Positions 24,930-45,943 of a stretch of 64,000 bases of DNA are shown piece by piece. How positions within the stretch are numbered: position 1 is the stretch's first letter; the number at the start of each line of letters is the position of its first letter. Source of the stretch: Rubrivivax gelatinosus (GTDB taxonomy: Bacteria > Pseudomonadota > Gammaproteobacteria > Burkholderiales > Burkholderiaceae_C); the NCBI RefSeq assembly GCF_004340905.1, contig NZ_SLXD01000002.1, positions 1-64,000 on the forward strand, in the 5' to 3' direction. The translations under genes and the position numbers were made by a program. Below the pieces are notes generated by a model. The model searched no databases and was not told the origin of the DNA. It saw only the letters and a list, made by a program, of their open reading frames with translations.

Positions 24930-25874
24930 ATGCAAAGCGAATCGCCTGTCGTCGCGCTGGTCGCCACCGGCGGCACGATCGCCGGCACGGCGGCGCGCGG
25001 CGACGATCTCGTCGGCTACGACGCCGGCGCGCTGTCGGCCGAGCAGCTCACCGCCGCGGTGCCGGCGCTGGCCGGCGAGGCGCTGGAGACCTGGACGCTG
25101 GCGCGGCTGGACAGCTGCGACATGGACCACGCGACCTGGGCGCTGCTGCGCCGCGAGCTGCAGTCACGGCTGGCGCGGCCCGAGGTCGCCGGCGTCGTCG
25201 TCACGCACGGCACCGACACGCTGGAGGAGACCGCCTGGTTCCTGCACCGCACGCTGGCCGCGCCCAAGCCGGTGGTGCTGACCGCGGCGATGCGCCCGGC
25301 CAGCGCGCCGTCGCCCGACGGCCCGCAGAACCTGCTCGACGCCGTGCGCCTGGCGCGTGAGCCCGGCGCCCGCGGCGTGCTGGTCGCTTTCGGGGGCAAG
25401 GTGTACGCAGGGGAAGAACTGCGCAAGCTGCACGGCTGGCAGCTCGACGCCTTTTCGGCGGGTGACGCCGGGGCCTTGGCGCTCGTCGAGGACGGCGCCT
25501 TGCGCCGGCTGCGCGACTGGCCGGTGCCCGAACTGCATCGCGCGCCGGTCGGCGAAGTGCCGCCGGCGCAATGGCCGCGAGTCGAGATCGTCACCAGCCA
25601 TGCCGGCGCCAGCGGGCGCATCGTCGATGCGCTGGTGGCCGACGGGGTGCACGGCCTGGTGATCGCCGGCACCGGCAACGGCACGGTGCACACGGCGCTG
25701 CGCGAAGCGGCGGCGCGGGCGCTGGCGGCCGGGGTGGCCGTCGTGCGCGCCTCGCGCTGCCTGGCGGGCGGCGTCGTCGGCACGACCGACGGCGCCTTGC
25801 CGCACTACGGCGCGGCGACACCGGCGCAGGCCCGCATCGAGCTGATGCTGGACCTGCTGGCGCGCCGCGCCTGA
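24930..25874 (+). CDS. asparaginase
   Basis: A 314-residue amidohydrolase that splits asparagine to aspartate and ammonia. Both active-site threonines are present: ATGGTIAG near residue 13 and THGTDTLEE near residue 92; the family lysine region is altered in sequence but lies at about 120-140. There is no signal peptide, so it is probably cytoplasmic despite a type II-like core. AGAGG lies 8 nt before the start. The gene sits directly behind two LexA boxes shared with lexA, so it may be repressed by LexA; that is not a usual SOS member. Confidence 0.85.
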   Translation: MQSESPVVALVATGGTIAGTAARGDDLVGYDAGALSAEQLTAAVPALAGEALETWTLARLDSCDMDHATWALLRRELQSRLARPEVAGVVVTHGTDTLEETAWFLHRTLAAPKPVVLTAAMRPASAPSPDGPQNLLDAVRLAREPGARGVLVAFGGKVYAGEELRKLHGWQLDAFSAGDAGALALVEDGALRRLRDWPVPELHRAPVGEVPPAQWPRVEIVTSHAGASGRIVDALVADGVHGLVIAGTGNGTVHTALREAAARALAAGVAVVRASRCLAGGVVGTTDGALPHYGAATPAQARIELMLDLLARRA

Positions 25875-25888
25875 ACCGCCGTCAGGCG
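25868..25888. terminator. hairpin built on two converging stop codons
   Basis: CGCCTGA (25868-25874) pairs with TCAGGCG (25882-25888) around a 7-nt loop. The two arms hold the asparaginase stop and the ohr stop. Confidence 0.45.
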
Positions 25889-26316
25889 ACGGCGAGCGCG
25901 ACGTCGACGTTGCCGCGCGTCGCGTTGGAGTACGGGCAGACCTCGTGCGCCTCGGCGACCAGCGCCTCGGCTTCGGCCTTCTCGAAGCCCGGCAGCGAGA
26001 CCGTCAGCGCAACGGCGATGCCGAACGCGCCCGGCTTGCCGGCGTGCGGTCCGATCGAGACTTCGGCGTGGATCGACACGTCGGCGGGAATCGCCTTCTT
26101 GTGGCGGGCGCCGACAGCCTTCAGGGCGCCGATGAAGCAGGCGGCGTAGCCCGCGGCGAAGAGTTGCTCGGGGTTGGTGCCGGCGCCGTCGTCGCCGCCC
26201 AGCGCCTTGGGCGTCGACAGCTGGATGTTCAGCCGGCCGTCGTCGGACTTGGCGGTGCCGGTGCGGCCGCCGGTGGCGGTGCCGCGGGCGGTGTAGAGCG
26301 CTTTTTCGATGGCCAT
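25882..26316 (-). CDS. ohr: organic hydroperoxide resistance protein Ohr
   Basis: Ohr is a thiol peroxidase that reduces organic and fatty acid hydroperoxides using lipoylated proteins. The 144-residue protein has the reactive Cys60 in AAGYAACF and the resolving Cys127 in EVCPYSNATRGN, which separates it from OsmC. The start at 26316 has AAGGAG 8 nt upstream. It lies 37 bp after ohrR on the same strand, so both are expected from one promoter controlled by OhrR. Confidence 0.95.
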   Translation of the reverse strand: MAIEKALYTARGTATGGRTGTAKSDDGRLNIQLSTPKALGGDDGAGTNPEQLFAAGYAACFIGALKAVGARHKKAIPADVSIHAEVSIGPHAGKPGAFGIAVALTVSLPGFEKAEAEALVAEAHEVCPYSNATRGNVDVALAVA

Positions 26317-26353
26317 GGAATGTCTCCTTGCAGTGGCGTCGTGAAGGGCGGCC

Positions 26354-26815
26354 TCAGGCCGCGCGGGGAAGGGATTCGTTGATGCGCTGTCGCAGGGCCT
26401 GCACACGCTCGACGAGCGCGGCGAGTTCGGCGGCGTCGCAGTCGACACCGGCGAGCAGCCGGCCTTGCAGTTCGACGGCCTGGGCTTGCAGTGCCCGGCC
26501 GGCGTCGGTGGGTTCGACGTGCACGCGGCGCTGGTCGGCCGCGTCGCGCTCGCGGCGCACGAGGCCGGCGCGTTCAAGCCGGCGCAGCAGCGGCGTCAGC
26601 GTGCCGGACTCCAGGTCCAGGCGTTCGCCGATGCCCGACACCGTCTGCCGGCCTTCGTGCCACAGCACCAGCATCACGAGGTACTGCGGGTAGGTCAGGC
26701 CCAGCGGCTCGAGCAGCGGCCGGTACAGCCGCGTCATCGCCAGCGAGCCCGCGTACAGCGCGAAGCAGAGCTGGCGTTCCAGCGGCAGCAGGGCGGGGGC
26801 GTCGGGCGAGGCCAT
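26354..26815 (-). CDS. ohrR: MarR-family organic peroxide sensor OhrR
   Basis: OhrR represses ohr until a conserved N-terminal cysteine is oxidised by organic peroxides. The 153-residue protein has that Cys17 in [10 protein letters not shown], then the MarR winged helix with [16 protein letters not shown] and the wing [13 protein letters not shown]. The start at 26815 gives [17 protein letters not shown]; frames further upstream run through the operator. Two palindromic sites lie 18-44 bp upstream. Because ohr follows, the pair forms an autoregulated operon. Confidence 0.93.
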   Translation of the reverse strand: MASPDAPALLPLERQLCFALYAGSLAMTRLYRPLLEPLGLTYPQYLVMLVLWHEGRQTVSGIGERLDLESGTLTPLLRRLERAGLVRRERDAADQRRVHVEPTDAGRALQAQAVELQGRLLAGVDCDAAELAALVERVQALRQRINESLPRAA

Positions 26816-26832
26816 GCGGCGCACTGTAGCCA

Positions 26833-26859
26833 GTTGCACGCAACTCGGTTGCGCACAAC
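26833..26859. promoter_or_regulatory. tandem OhrR operator
   Basis: GTTGCACGCAAC (26833-26844) and GTTGCGCACAAC (26848-26859) are two near-identical palindromes with centres 15 bp apart, just upstream of ohrR. Paired sites fit cooperative binding of a MarR-type dimer. Assignment to OhrR is by position. Confidence 0.7.
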
Positions 26860-26910
26860 TTGATACGCCGACCGGCCGAAGGGTTGAAGCCGGCAGCGCC
26901 GGCATCGAAC

Positions 26911-28889
26911 TCAGTTATCGGCTTGAAGCGCCTCGATCTCGGTCTGCAGCTCGAGCCAGCGCTCCTCGAGCAGGCCGGTCTCGGCCGCGGCATGGTTCAG
27001 GCGGCGGCCGGCTTCGGCGATCTCGGCGCCGGACATCGTGCCGCTAGCGAGCTGGGCCTCGAGCGCGGCGCGTTCTGCGGCCAGCTTCTCCAGCCGGGTG
27101 TCGATCTGCGCCAGCTCGTTGCGCAGCGGGCGGGTACGGTTGGCCAGCGCCTGGCGCGCGTGCGCGGCCTGCTTGCGGTCTTCGCGGCGGTCACCGGCGG
27201 CCTGCGGTGCCGGACGCGCCGGCGGCGCGGCCTTGCTCTCGACCGGTGTCGCCGGCACAAAAGCCGCCGGCCGCGGCGGCGGTGGCGGCTCCTGGCCACG
27301 CGCCGTGGCACGCGACACCTCCAGCAGCCAGCGCTGGTAGTCGTCGAGGTCGCCGTCGAAGGGCTCGACACCGCCGCGGCTGACGAGCCAGAACTCGTCG
27401 CAGGTCTCGCGCAGCAGCGCGCGGTCGTGGCTGACCAGCATCACCGTGCCTTCGAACTCGTTGAGCGCGATCGACAGCGCCTCGCGCGTCGTCAGGTCCA
27501 GGTGGTTGGTCGGTTCGTCGAGCAGCAGCAGGTTGGGGCGCTGCCAGACCAGCATCGCCAGCACCAGGCGCGCCTTCTCGCCACCGGACAGCGAACCGAC
27601 GGCCTGCGTGACCATGTCGCCGGTGAAGCGGAAGCGGCCGAGGAAGTCGCGCAGCTCCTGCTCGCGTGCCGCCGGGCCGACGTCGCGCGCCAGCCGCACC
27701 ATGTGCATCAGCGGGCCGTCGTCCAGCGACAGCACGTCCAGCTCCTGCTGGGCGAAGTAGCCGATGACCAGGCCCTTGCCCTCGGTCATCGTGCCGGCCA
27801 GCGGCGGCAGCGCGCGGGCGATGGTCTTCACCAGCGTCGACTTGCCCTGGCCGTTGGCGCCGAGGATGCCGATGCGCTGGCCGGCGAGCACCGAGCGGCT
27901 GACCTTCTGGACGATCGGGATGCGGCCGTAGCCGCAGACCAGGCCGTCGAGCGACAGCATCGGGTTCGGCAGGCTGGCCGGTTCGCGGAACTCGAACTCG
28001 AAGTCGCTGGCGGTCAGCACCGGCGCCAGCTTCTCCATGCGCGCCAGCGCCTTGACCCGGCTCTGCGCCTGCTTGGCCTTCGTCGCCTTCGCCTTGAAGC
28101 GGTCGATGAAACGCTGCAGGTGCGCGATCTTCTCCTGCTGCTTGGCGAACGCCGCCTGCTGCTGGCTCATGCGCTCGGCACGCATCTCCTCGAAGGTGCT
28201 GTAGTTGCCGCCGTAGCGCGTCAGCGTGCAGTCGTCGAGGTGGACGGTGACGCGGGTGATCGCGTCGAGGAACTCGCGGTCGTGGCTGATGACGACCATC
28301 AGGCCGTCGAAGCGCTTGAGCCAGGCTTCGAGCCAGACCAGCGCGTCCAGGTCCAGGTGGTTGGTCGGTTCGTCGAGCAGCAGCAGGTCGGCCGGGCACA
28401 TCAGCGCGCGCGCCAGCTGCAGCCGCATGCGCCAGCCGCCGGAGAAGCTGTTGACCGGCGCGTCGAGCTGGTCGCTGCGGAACCCCAGGCCCAGCAGCAG
28501 CGCCTGGGCGCGCGAGCGCGCGTCGAAGGCGCCGGCTTCGTCGAGCCGCATGTGGGCTTCGGCGATCGCGTGGCCGTCGCCCGAGGCTTCGGCCGCGGTC
28601 AGCGCGGTCTGCGCCTCGACCAGCGGGATGTCGCCCTGGAGCACGAAGTCGGTCGCACCGTCGTCGGTCTCGGGCATGTTCTGGGCCACCTCGCCCAGGC
28701 GCCAGCGCGGCGGGATCTCGACGTCGCCGGTGTCGGCCTGCAGCCGGTTGGTCAAGAGCGAGAACAGGCTGGACTTGCCGGCGCCGTTGCGGCCGATCAG
28801 GCCGACCTTCTCGCCCGGCTGCAGCACCAGGTTGGCGTTCTGCAGCACGACCTTGACGCCGCGGCGCAGCGTGATGTTGCGCAGCGTGA

Positions 28890-28893
<4 letters not shown>
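26911..28893 (-). CDS. yheS: ABC-F ATPase YheS
   Basis: A 660-residue ribosome-associated ABC-F protein: first cassette with Walker [10 protein letters not shown] near residue 35 and FSGGWRMRL signature, second with [18 protein letters not shown] and [12 protein letters not shown], an [20 protein letters not shown] linker, and a charged C-terminal coiled coil after a Pro/Ala-rich segment. The order and motifs fit YheS rather than Uup. The role is probably resolving problematic translation. The start is GTG at 28893, overlapping the prmB stop (GTGA). It is the last gene of the dapC-dapD-pilU-dapE-prmB-yheS run. Confidence 0.9.
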
Positions 28894-34142
<5,249 letters not shown>

Positions 34143-34149
34143 GGCGCGG

Positions 34150-34155
34150 ATTATC
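34150..34155 (-). promoter_or_regulatory. -10 box of the dapC operon
   Basis: GATAAT on the minus strand, flanked as GGGATAATCC, with 7 nt to the dapC start codon. The identical GGGATAATCC with the same 7-nt spacing precedes map. No clear -35 box. Confidence 0.45.
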
Positions 34156-34252
34156 CCGGAGGGACTTGTCGCCACCGGCCGCCACAATGGACCGCACAGC
34201 CGAGCGTGCCGGACTGCACGCACCCAACGTCCGCCAGAGCCAGGAGACCCCC

Positions 34253-35440
34253 ATGAGCCTTCCCCGCGAACTGTTCGTCGTGTCTGCCGCCCGCACCGCC
34301 ATCGGCACCTTCGGTGGCAGCCTGAAGGACTTGCCGCTCGCCGACCTGGCCACGCTGGCCGTCAAAGCCGCACTCGAGCGCAGCGGCGTACCGGCCGACG
34401 CCGTCGGCCACCTGGCAATGGGCACGGTGATCCCGACCGAGCCGCGTGATGCCTATCTGAGCCGGGTGGCCGCCGTCGGCGCCGGGCTGCCGCACGAGGT
34501 GCCGGCCTTCAACGTCAGCCGCCTGTGCGGCTCGGGGCTGCAGGCCATCATCTCGGCAGCGCAGGCGATCACGCTGGGCGACTGCGAGATCGCCGTCGGT
34601 GCCGGTGCCGAGAACATGTCGCGCGGCGCCTACCTGATACCGGGTGCCCGCTGGGGCACGCGCATGGGCGACGCCCAGATCCTGGACTTCATGATCGGGG
34701 TGCTGAACGACCCGTTCCACAAGATCCACATGGGTCTGACGGCCGAGAACGTCGCCGAGCGCTACGGCATCACGCGCGAGCAGATGGACGCGCTCGCGGT
34801 CGAGAGCCAGCGCCGTGCCACCGCGGCCATCGAGGCGGGCCACTTCCGTACGCAGATCGTCCCGGTGGTGCAGCAGACGCGCAAGGGCGACGTCGTCTTC
34901 GACACCGACGAACACGTCAAACCGGCGACGACGCTGGAGACGCTGACGAAGATGAAGCCGGCGTTCAAGAAGGACGGCATGGTCACGGCCGGCAACGCCT
35001 CGGGCATCAACGACGGCGCGGCCGCGCTGGTGCTGGCCAGCGCCGAGGCGGTCAAGGCGCACGGCTTGAAGCCGCTGGCGCGGCTGGTCGGCTACGCCCA
35101 CGCCGGCGTCGACCCGGCGCTGATGGGCATCGGCCCGGTGCCGGCGACCCGCGCGCTGTTGGCGCGAACGGGCCTGCGCATCGGCGACTTCGACGTCATC
35201 GAGGCCAACGAAGCCTTCGCCGCCCAGGCCTGCGCGGTGTCCAAGGAACTCGACCTGGACCCGGCCAAGGTCAACCCCAACGGCTCGGGCATCTCGCTGG
35301 GCCACCCGATCGGCGCCACCGGCGCGGTCATCACCACCAAGGCGATCTACGAGTTGCAGCGCATAGCCGGCCGTTATGCGCTGGTGACGATGTGCATCGG
35401 CGGCGGCCAGGGCATCGCGGCGGCCTTCGAAAGGGTTTGA
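34253..35440 (+). CDS. acetyl-CoA acetyltransferase (thiolase, BktB/PhaA type)
   Basis: This thiolase condenses two acyl-CoA units (acetyl-CoA plus acetyl- or propionyl-CoA) or cleaves 3-ketoacyl-CoA. The 395-residue protein has the nucleophile Cys92 in [10 protein letters not shown], the GHPIGATG His motif and the second Cys in MCIGGGQG. Similarity in style to BktB makes a polyhydroxyalkanoate role with the reductase at 167 plausible, but beta-oxidation cannot be excluded. AGGAGA precedes the start. It is divergent from dapC. Confidence 0.9.
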   Translation: MSLPRELFVVSAARTAIGTFGGSLKDLPLADLATLAVKAALERSGVPADAVGHLAMGTVIPTEPRDAYLSRVAAVGAGLPHEVPAFNVSRLCGSGLQAIISAAQAITLGDCEIAVGAGAENMSRGAYLIPGARWGTRMGDAQILDFMIGVLNDPFHKIHMGLTAENVAERYGITREQMDALAVESQRRATAAIEAGHFRTQIVPVVQQTRKGDVVFDTDEHVKPATTLETLTKMKPAFKKDGMVTAGNASGINDGAAALVLASAEAVKAHGLKPLARLVGYAHAGVDPALMGIGPVPATRALLARTGLRIGDFDVIEANEAFAAQACAVSKELDLDPAKVNPNGSGISLGHPIGATGAVITTKAIYELQRIAGRYALVTMCIGGGQGIAAAFERV

Positions 35441-35448
35441 GCCGTCCT

Positions 35449-35478
35449 GCCCCCTCTCCCGCGCGCGGGAGAGGGGGC
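35449..35478. terminator. perfect 30-bp palindrome after the thiolase gene
   Basis: Left arm GCCCCCTCTCCCGCG (35449-35463) is exactly mirrored in 35464-35478. It sits between two converging genes, without a T-run. The CCTCTCCCGC/GCGGGAGAGG core is a familiar dispersed intergenic palindrome in such GC-rich genomes, so it may be both a terminator and a REP-like repeat. Confidence 0.6.
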
Positions 35479-35488
35479 CATGCAGCCG

Positions 35489-35929
35489 TTACAGCGCGCC
35501 GCGGCAACCGGGCGCGCCGCAGCGGCACGGCAGCGTGCCGCCGTGGTGCGTCTCGCCGTAGTCGACGGTGATCTCCTCGCCCGGGGCGATGGCGCGCAGC
35601 GAGAAGAACTCGACGCGGCCGTTGTCCAGCACCAGCCGGGCGTTGGGCCGGCAGCTGTGGTTGGTGTAGCGCATCGGGTCGGTCGACAGCGTGAAGTCGA
35701 TCGCGCGCCTGGGCGACAGCTCGACGATCATGATGCGTTCGTGCCGCGTCGCGCGGATGCGCGCCTGCTCGACGCTCAGCGCCTCGCCGCGGATCTCGCC
35801 GATCTTCACGCGCTCGGGAATGGCCTCGGCGGCAAAGACGCCTTGGCCGTCGATCGTGCTGGCGGCGACGTCGACCGCGTACTTCTGGTAGGGCCGGCGC
35901 TCGACCTGCGGCGCCTGGCGCTCGTTCAC
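35489..35929 (-). CDS. SET domain protein-lysine methyltransferase
   Basis: A 146-residue protein made of a minimal SET domain: [18 protein letters not shown] near the N-terminus, the pseudoknot motif [10 protein letters not shown] around residue 91, GEEITVDYG, and a post-SET-like cysteine cluster CRCGAPGC at the C-terminus. SET enzymes methylate protein lysines with SAM; bacterial substrates are mostly unknown. The start is GTG at 35929, overlapping the queF stop (GTGA), so it is co-translated with queF. SET domains are mainly eukaryotic, though small ones occur in bacteria. Confidence 0.85.
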   Translation of the reverse strand: MNERQAPQVERRPYQKYAVDVAASTIDGQGVFAAEAIPERVKIGEIRGEALSVEQARIRATRHERIMIVELSPRRAIDFTLSTDPMRYTNHSCRPNARLVLDNGRVEFFSLRAIAPGEEITVDYGETHHGGTLPCRCGAPGCRGAL

Positions 35930-36369
35930 GCCTGCGGCGCCGGCAGCACGACCGGCGCGGCCGGCTTCCAGCCCTTGGCGCGGTGCTCGACGGTCACGTG
36001 GGTGCCGATGCCGCCGCGCACGAACCAGTTGCCGTGGATGCGCAGGAAACGCGGCTGGATGGCCTTCACGATGTCCTCGAGGATGGTGTTGGTCACCTTC
36101 TCGTGGAACGCGCCTTCGTCGCGGTAGCTCCAGAAATAGAGCTTCAGGCTCTTCAGTTCGACGCAGAGCTTGTCGGCGACGATCTCGATCGTGAAGTGCG
36201 CGAAGTCGGGCTGGCCGGTCAGCGGGCACAGGCAGGTGAACTCGGGCACGTCGAAGCGGATCACGTAGTCGCGTTCGGGCGCCGGGTTCGGGAAGACCTG
36301 CAGCTCCTTGCTGGGCTGGGTGGGGGGCACCGCGGGGGCGGTGCGCTGGCGGGCGGGGGTGCGGGCCAT
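35926..36369 (-). CDS. queF: NADPH-dependent 7-cyano-7-deazaguanine reductase QueF
   Basis: QueF reduces the nitrile preQ0 to the amine preQ1 in queuosine tRNA synthesis. The 147-residue protein is the short single-domain type, with the reactive Cys48 and Asp55 in [13 protein letters not shown] and the QueF signature [14 protein letters not shown]. Other queuosine genes are not nearby. It is divergent from smc and overlaps the SET-domain gene downstream. Confidence 0.93.
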   Translation of the reverse strand: MARTPARQRTAPAVPPTQPSKELQVFPNPAPERDYVIRFDVPEFTCLCPLTGQPDFAHFTIEIVADKLCVELKSLKLYFWSYRDEGAFHEKVTNTILEDIVKAIQPRFLRIHGNWFVRGGIGTHVTVEHRAKGWKPAAPVVLPAPQA

Positions 36370-36412
36370 CGGGTCGGGCGGGCGGAGCCGGGGGAGGGAA
36401 GGGGCGCGATGC

Positions 36413-36460
36413 TATCATCCGGCCACCAGCGCGCTCCCCCGTCGAGCGCGTTTTGCCATG
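36413..36460 (+). promoter_or_regulatory. smc leader: -10 box, small hairpin with T-run, start-stop codon pair
   Basis: TATCAT (36413-36418) is a likely -10 box. Downstream, CGCGCT (36430-36435) pairs with AGCGCG (36445-36450) and TTTT follows, a weak terminator-like element inside the predicted smc leader. At 36458-36463 an ATG is directly followed by TAG. Any attenuator role is inference. Confidence 0.35.
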
Positions 36461-36507
36461 TAGATCAAGCACTTGCGTGTTTTGACCCGCCGTCAGCGGC
36501 CGCCTCG

Positions 36508-43176
<6,669 letters not shown>

Positions 43177-43177
<1 letters not shown>

Positions 43178-43713
43178 TGGCCGTGCACGAGATCCTGAAG
43201 ATGGGCGATGCGCGCCTGCTGCGCATCGCGAAGCCGGTGCAAGCCTTCGACACGCCCGAGCTGCACGCGCTGGTGGCCGACATGATCGAGACCATGGCCG
43301 CCGCCAACGGCGCCGGCCTGGCCGCGCCGCAGATCGGTGTCGACCTGCAGCTCGTCGTCTTCGGCTTCGAGCGCAACGAGCGTTACCCCGAGGCGCCGGC
43401 GGTGCCGATGACGGTGCTGTGCAACCCGGTGATCACGCCGCTGGGCGACGAGAAGGTCGACGGCTGGGAAGGCTGCCTGTCGGTGCCGGGGCTGCGCGGC
43501 GTCGTGCCGCGTTTTGCGCGCATCCGCTACCGCGGCTTCGATGCCCAGGGCCGGGCCATCGAGCGCGAGGCCGAGGGTTTCCACGCCCGCGTCGTGCAGC
43601 ACGAGTGCGACCACCTGATCGGCCGGCTGTATCCGACGCGCATGGACGACCTGACGAAACTCGGCTTCACCAGCGTGCTCTTTCCCGATCTGGACCCGGC
43701 GGGCGACGACTGA
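43177..43713 (+). CDS. def: peptide deformylase
   Basis: Def removes the N-formyl group from new proteins, before methionine aminopeptidase. The 178-residue protein has all three motifs: [10 protein letters not shown] (45-54), EGCLSVP with metal ligand Cys100, and QHECDHL with His142, Glu143 and His146. The ATG overlaps the ligA stop as TGATG, so it belongs to the smc-zipA-ligA-def operon. A second def copy may exist elsewhere, as in many betaproteobacteria. Confidence 0.95.
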
Positions 43714-43786
43714 GCGCAGCGGGCGGGATACAGCGGGTTACCCCGGCGCCGGTCGGCGTCATGCCCGCGTCACGCGTTGGAGCTTC

Positions 43787-45781
43787 ATGAACCCCGCTGA
43801 ACGCCTCGTGCGCCGGCTCGTCGCCGGCCTGCTGACCGTCGTGGCACTCGCCGTCCCGCTGCAGGCGGCGGCGCAGGACGACCCACCGGGCCGTGTCGGC
43901 CGCATCGCCGCCGCCGACGGCCGCGTCTGGATCTACGACGACGCCCAGGGCGCCTGGATCGACGCCTCGACCAACCGGCCGCTGACCCGCGGCGACCGCA
44001 TCTCCACCGACGGTGACGCGCGCGCCACGCTGCGCATCGGCTCGACCACGGTGCGCCTGGCCGGCGGCACCGAGCTGGAAGTGCAGCGCCTGGACGACCA
44101 GCGCGTGTCGCTGCGCCTGCACAGCGGCAACGCCGCGTTGCGTGTTCGCTCCAGCGAGGTCGCCGACGAGACCGAACTCGTCACCGACGAAGCCACGCTG
44201 CGCCCGCGCCGTGCCGGCTACTTCCGCGCCGACCGTGTCGACGACGTCACCTGGGCCAGCGCCTGGCGCGGCGAGCTGCGTGTCGACCCGCGCAACGACG
44301 AGGCCTTCACCGTCGACGACGGCCGCCGTGTCGAGGTCTGGAGCGAACGCGGCCGGGCACAGCGCCGCTGGGACACGCCGCTGGACGACGAGTTCGCCGA
44401 CTGGGCGCGGCGCGAGGACCGCGCCGACGAACGCAGCGCCGCCTACCGCTACGTCTCGCCCGAGATGACCGGCGCCGAGGACCTGGACCGTTACGGCAGC
44501 TGGGACCGCCACCCCGAGTACGGCAACGTCTGGGTGCCGACGGCGGTGCCCGTCGGCTGGGCGCCGTACCGCTACGGCCACTGGGCCTGGATCGCGCCCT
44601 GGGGCTGGACCTGGGTCGACGACGCCCGCTGGGGCTTCGCGCCCTTCCACTACGGCCGCTGGGTGTACTGGGGCCGGCGCTGGGCCTGGTACCCGGGGGC
44701 CTACGTCGCGCGGCCGGTCTACGCGCCGGCGATGGTGGCCTGGGTCGGCGGCTCGAACTTCAGCGTCTCGGTCAACGTCGGCGGCCCGCCGGTCGGCTGG
44801 GTGCCGCTGGCGCCGCGCGAGGTCTTCGTGCCCTACTACCGCGTCACGCCGGTCTACATCGACCGCGTGAACCACCGCCCGCACGGCCCGAGGCGCGTGC
44901 AGACAGGGCCCATCATGTACACCAACCAGGGCGTGCCCGGCGGCGTGACGGTCGTCTCGCGCGACGTGCTGGTGCGGCGCGAGCCGGTGGCGCGCTCGGT
45001 CGTCGACGTCAAGGTCGGCACCCGCCCGCTGCGGGTGGACAGCCCGTCGGCGCTGCCCAGGCCGCCGGTGGCGGAGCCCGGCCGCCGCCCGGCGCCGCCG
45101 TCACCGCGCTGGACCAGCGCCGACGACGGCCGCCGCGGGGCGCCGGCCATCGACCGGCGTGACGACCGCCGCGACGAGCGCAGGGACGACCGCCGAGACG
45201 AGCGGCACGACAACCGCAGCCCCGTGCAGGCGGACAGCCCGCGAGACAGCGAACGCCCGGGCATGGCCGTCGGCCGCCCGGTGCCGGTGCCGTCCAAGGC
45301 GGCGGACGATGGCCGGGACGATCGCCGCAACGACCGGCGCGACGAGCCCCGGGACGATCGTGGCACGGCGCGGCCGCAGCAACCGGCGGTCAAGGTCGGC
45401 CCCGACCACGCGATGCCCCGGCGCGAGCCGGTCGAGCGTGACGATCGCCCGGCCAACGAGCGCCGCGGTGCCAGCTGGACGACGCGTCCCGATGACGAGC
45501 GCAGCACGCGCCCGGCGCCGCCGCAGACTGTCGAGCGCCGCGCGCCCGATCAGGGCGTCGAACGCCCGGGTCGAGGGGTCACGCGGCTGCCGGTCGAACC
45601 GCCGACACGTCAGGCGATGCCGGAGCGGCCCACCGAAACCCAGCAGGAGCGCCAGCCCGAACGTGCGCCGGAGCGCCCCCAGATGGCGGCACCGCGCCAG
45701 CCGGACCGCACCGAGCGTCGCGACGACGGCAAACGCGGTGGCGACGAGCGCCGCGCCGGCCCTCGGCAGGACGAACGCTGA
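43787..45781 (+). CDS. FecR-domain/DUF6600 secreted protein
   Basis: A 664-residue exported protein with a signal peptide (about 1-30), a FecR-like domain (about 35-150, with GRIAAADGRVWIY and the ARATLRIGSTTVRLAGG core), a Trp/Tyr/Gly-rich DUF6600 region (about 230-330, with repeated W-x-W and YG motifs such as YRYGHWAWIAPWGWTWVDD), and a low-complexity Arg/Asp/Glu tail from about 440 with DRRDERR repeats. The function is unknown; DUF6600 proteins are envelope proteins of Burkholderiales. It has no neighbouring sigma factor gene. Confidence 0.8.
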   Translation: MNPAERLVRRLVAGLLTVVALAVPLQAAAQDDPPGRVGRIAAADGRVWIYDDAQGAWIDASTNRPLTRGDRISTDGDARATLRIGSTTVRLAGGTELEVQRLDDQRVSLRLHSGNAALRVRSSEVADETELVTDEATLRPRRAGYFRADRVDDVTWASAWRGELRVDPRNDEAFTVDDGRRVEVWSERGRAQRRWDTPLDDEFADWARREDRADERSAAYRYVSPEMTGAEDLDRYGSWDRHPEYGNVWVPTAVPVGWAPYRYGHWAWIAPWGWTWVDDARWGFAPFHYGRWVYWGRRWAWYPGAYVARPVYAPAMVAWVGGSNFSVSVNVGGPPVGWVPLAPREVFVPYYRVTPVYIDRVNHRPHGPRRVQTGPIMYTNQGVPGGVTVVSRDVLVRREPVARSVVDVKVGTRPLRVDSPSALPRPPVAEPGRRPAPPSPRWTSADDGRRGAPAIDRRDDRRDERRDDRRDERHDNRSPVQADSPRDSERPGMAVGRPVPVPSKAADDGRDDRRNDRRDEPRDDRGTARPQQPAVKVGPDHAMPRREPVERDDRPANERRGASWTTRPDDERSTRPAPPQTVERRAPDQGVERPGRGVTRLPVEPPTRQAMPERPTETQQERQPERAPERPQMAAPRQPDRTERRDDGKRGGDERRAGPRQDER

Positions 45782-45789
45782 CGCCGGCG

Positions 45790-45943
45790 CTCAGCCCTCG
45801 CGCGTGAAATCGCGCGCGGGCCTTCGGCAGGCGCAGAACGCCTTCCGGCGTCCTGCGTCCAGGCTCAGCCCTCGCGCGTGAAATCGCGCGCGGGCCTTCG
45901 GCAGGCGCAGAACGCCTTCCGGCGTCCTGCGTCCAGGCTCAGC
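45790..45943. repeat. tandem duplication of a 74-bp unit
   Basis: Two perfect copies, 45790-45863 and 45864-45937, followed by the first six bases of a third (45938-45943). Each unit contains CGCGCG-TGAAAT-CGCGCG and ACGCC-TTCC-GGCGT hairpins, so the region folds into four stem-loops between the converging DUF6600 and tesA genes. The second boundary coincides with the tesA stop codon. It may act as a multiple terminator. Confidence 0.9.
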
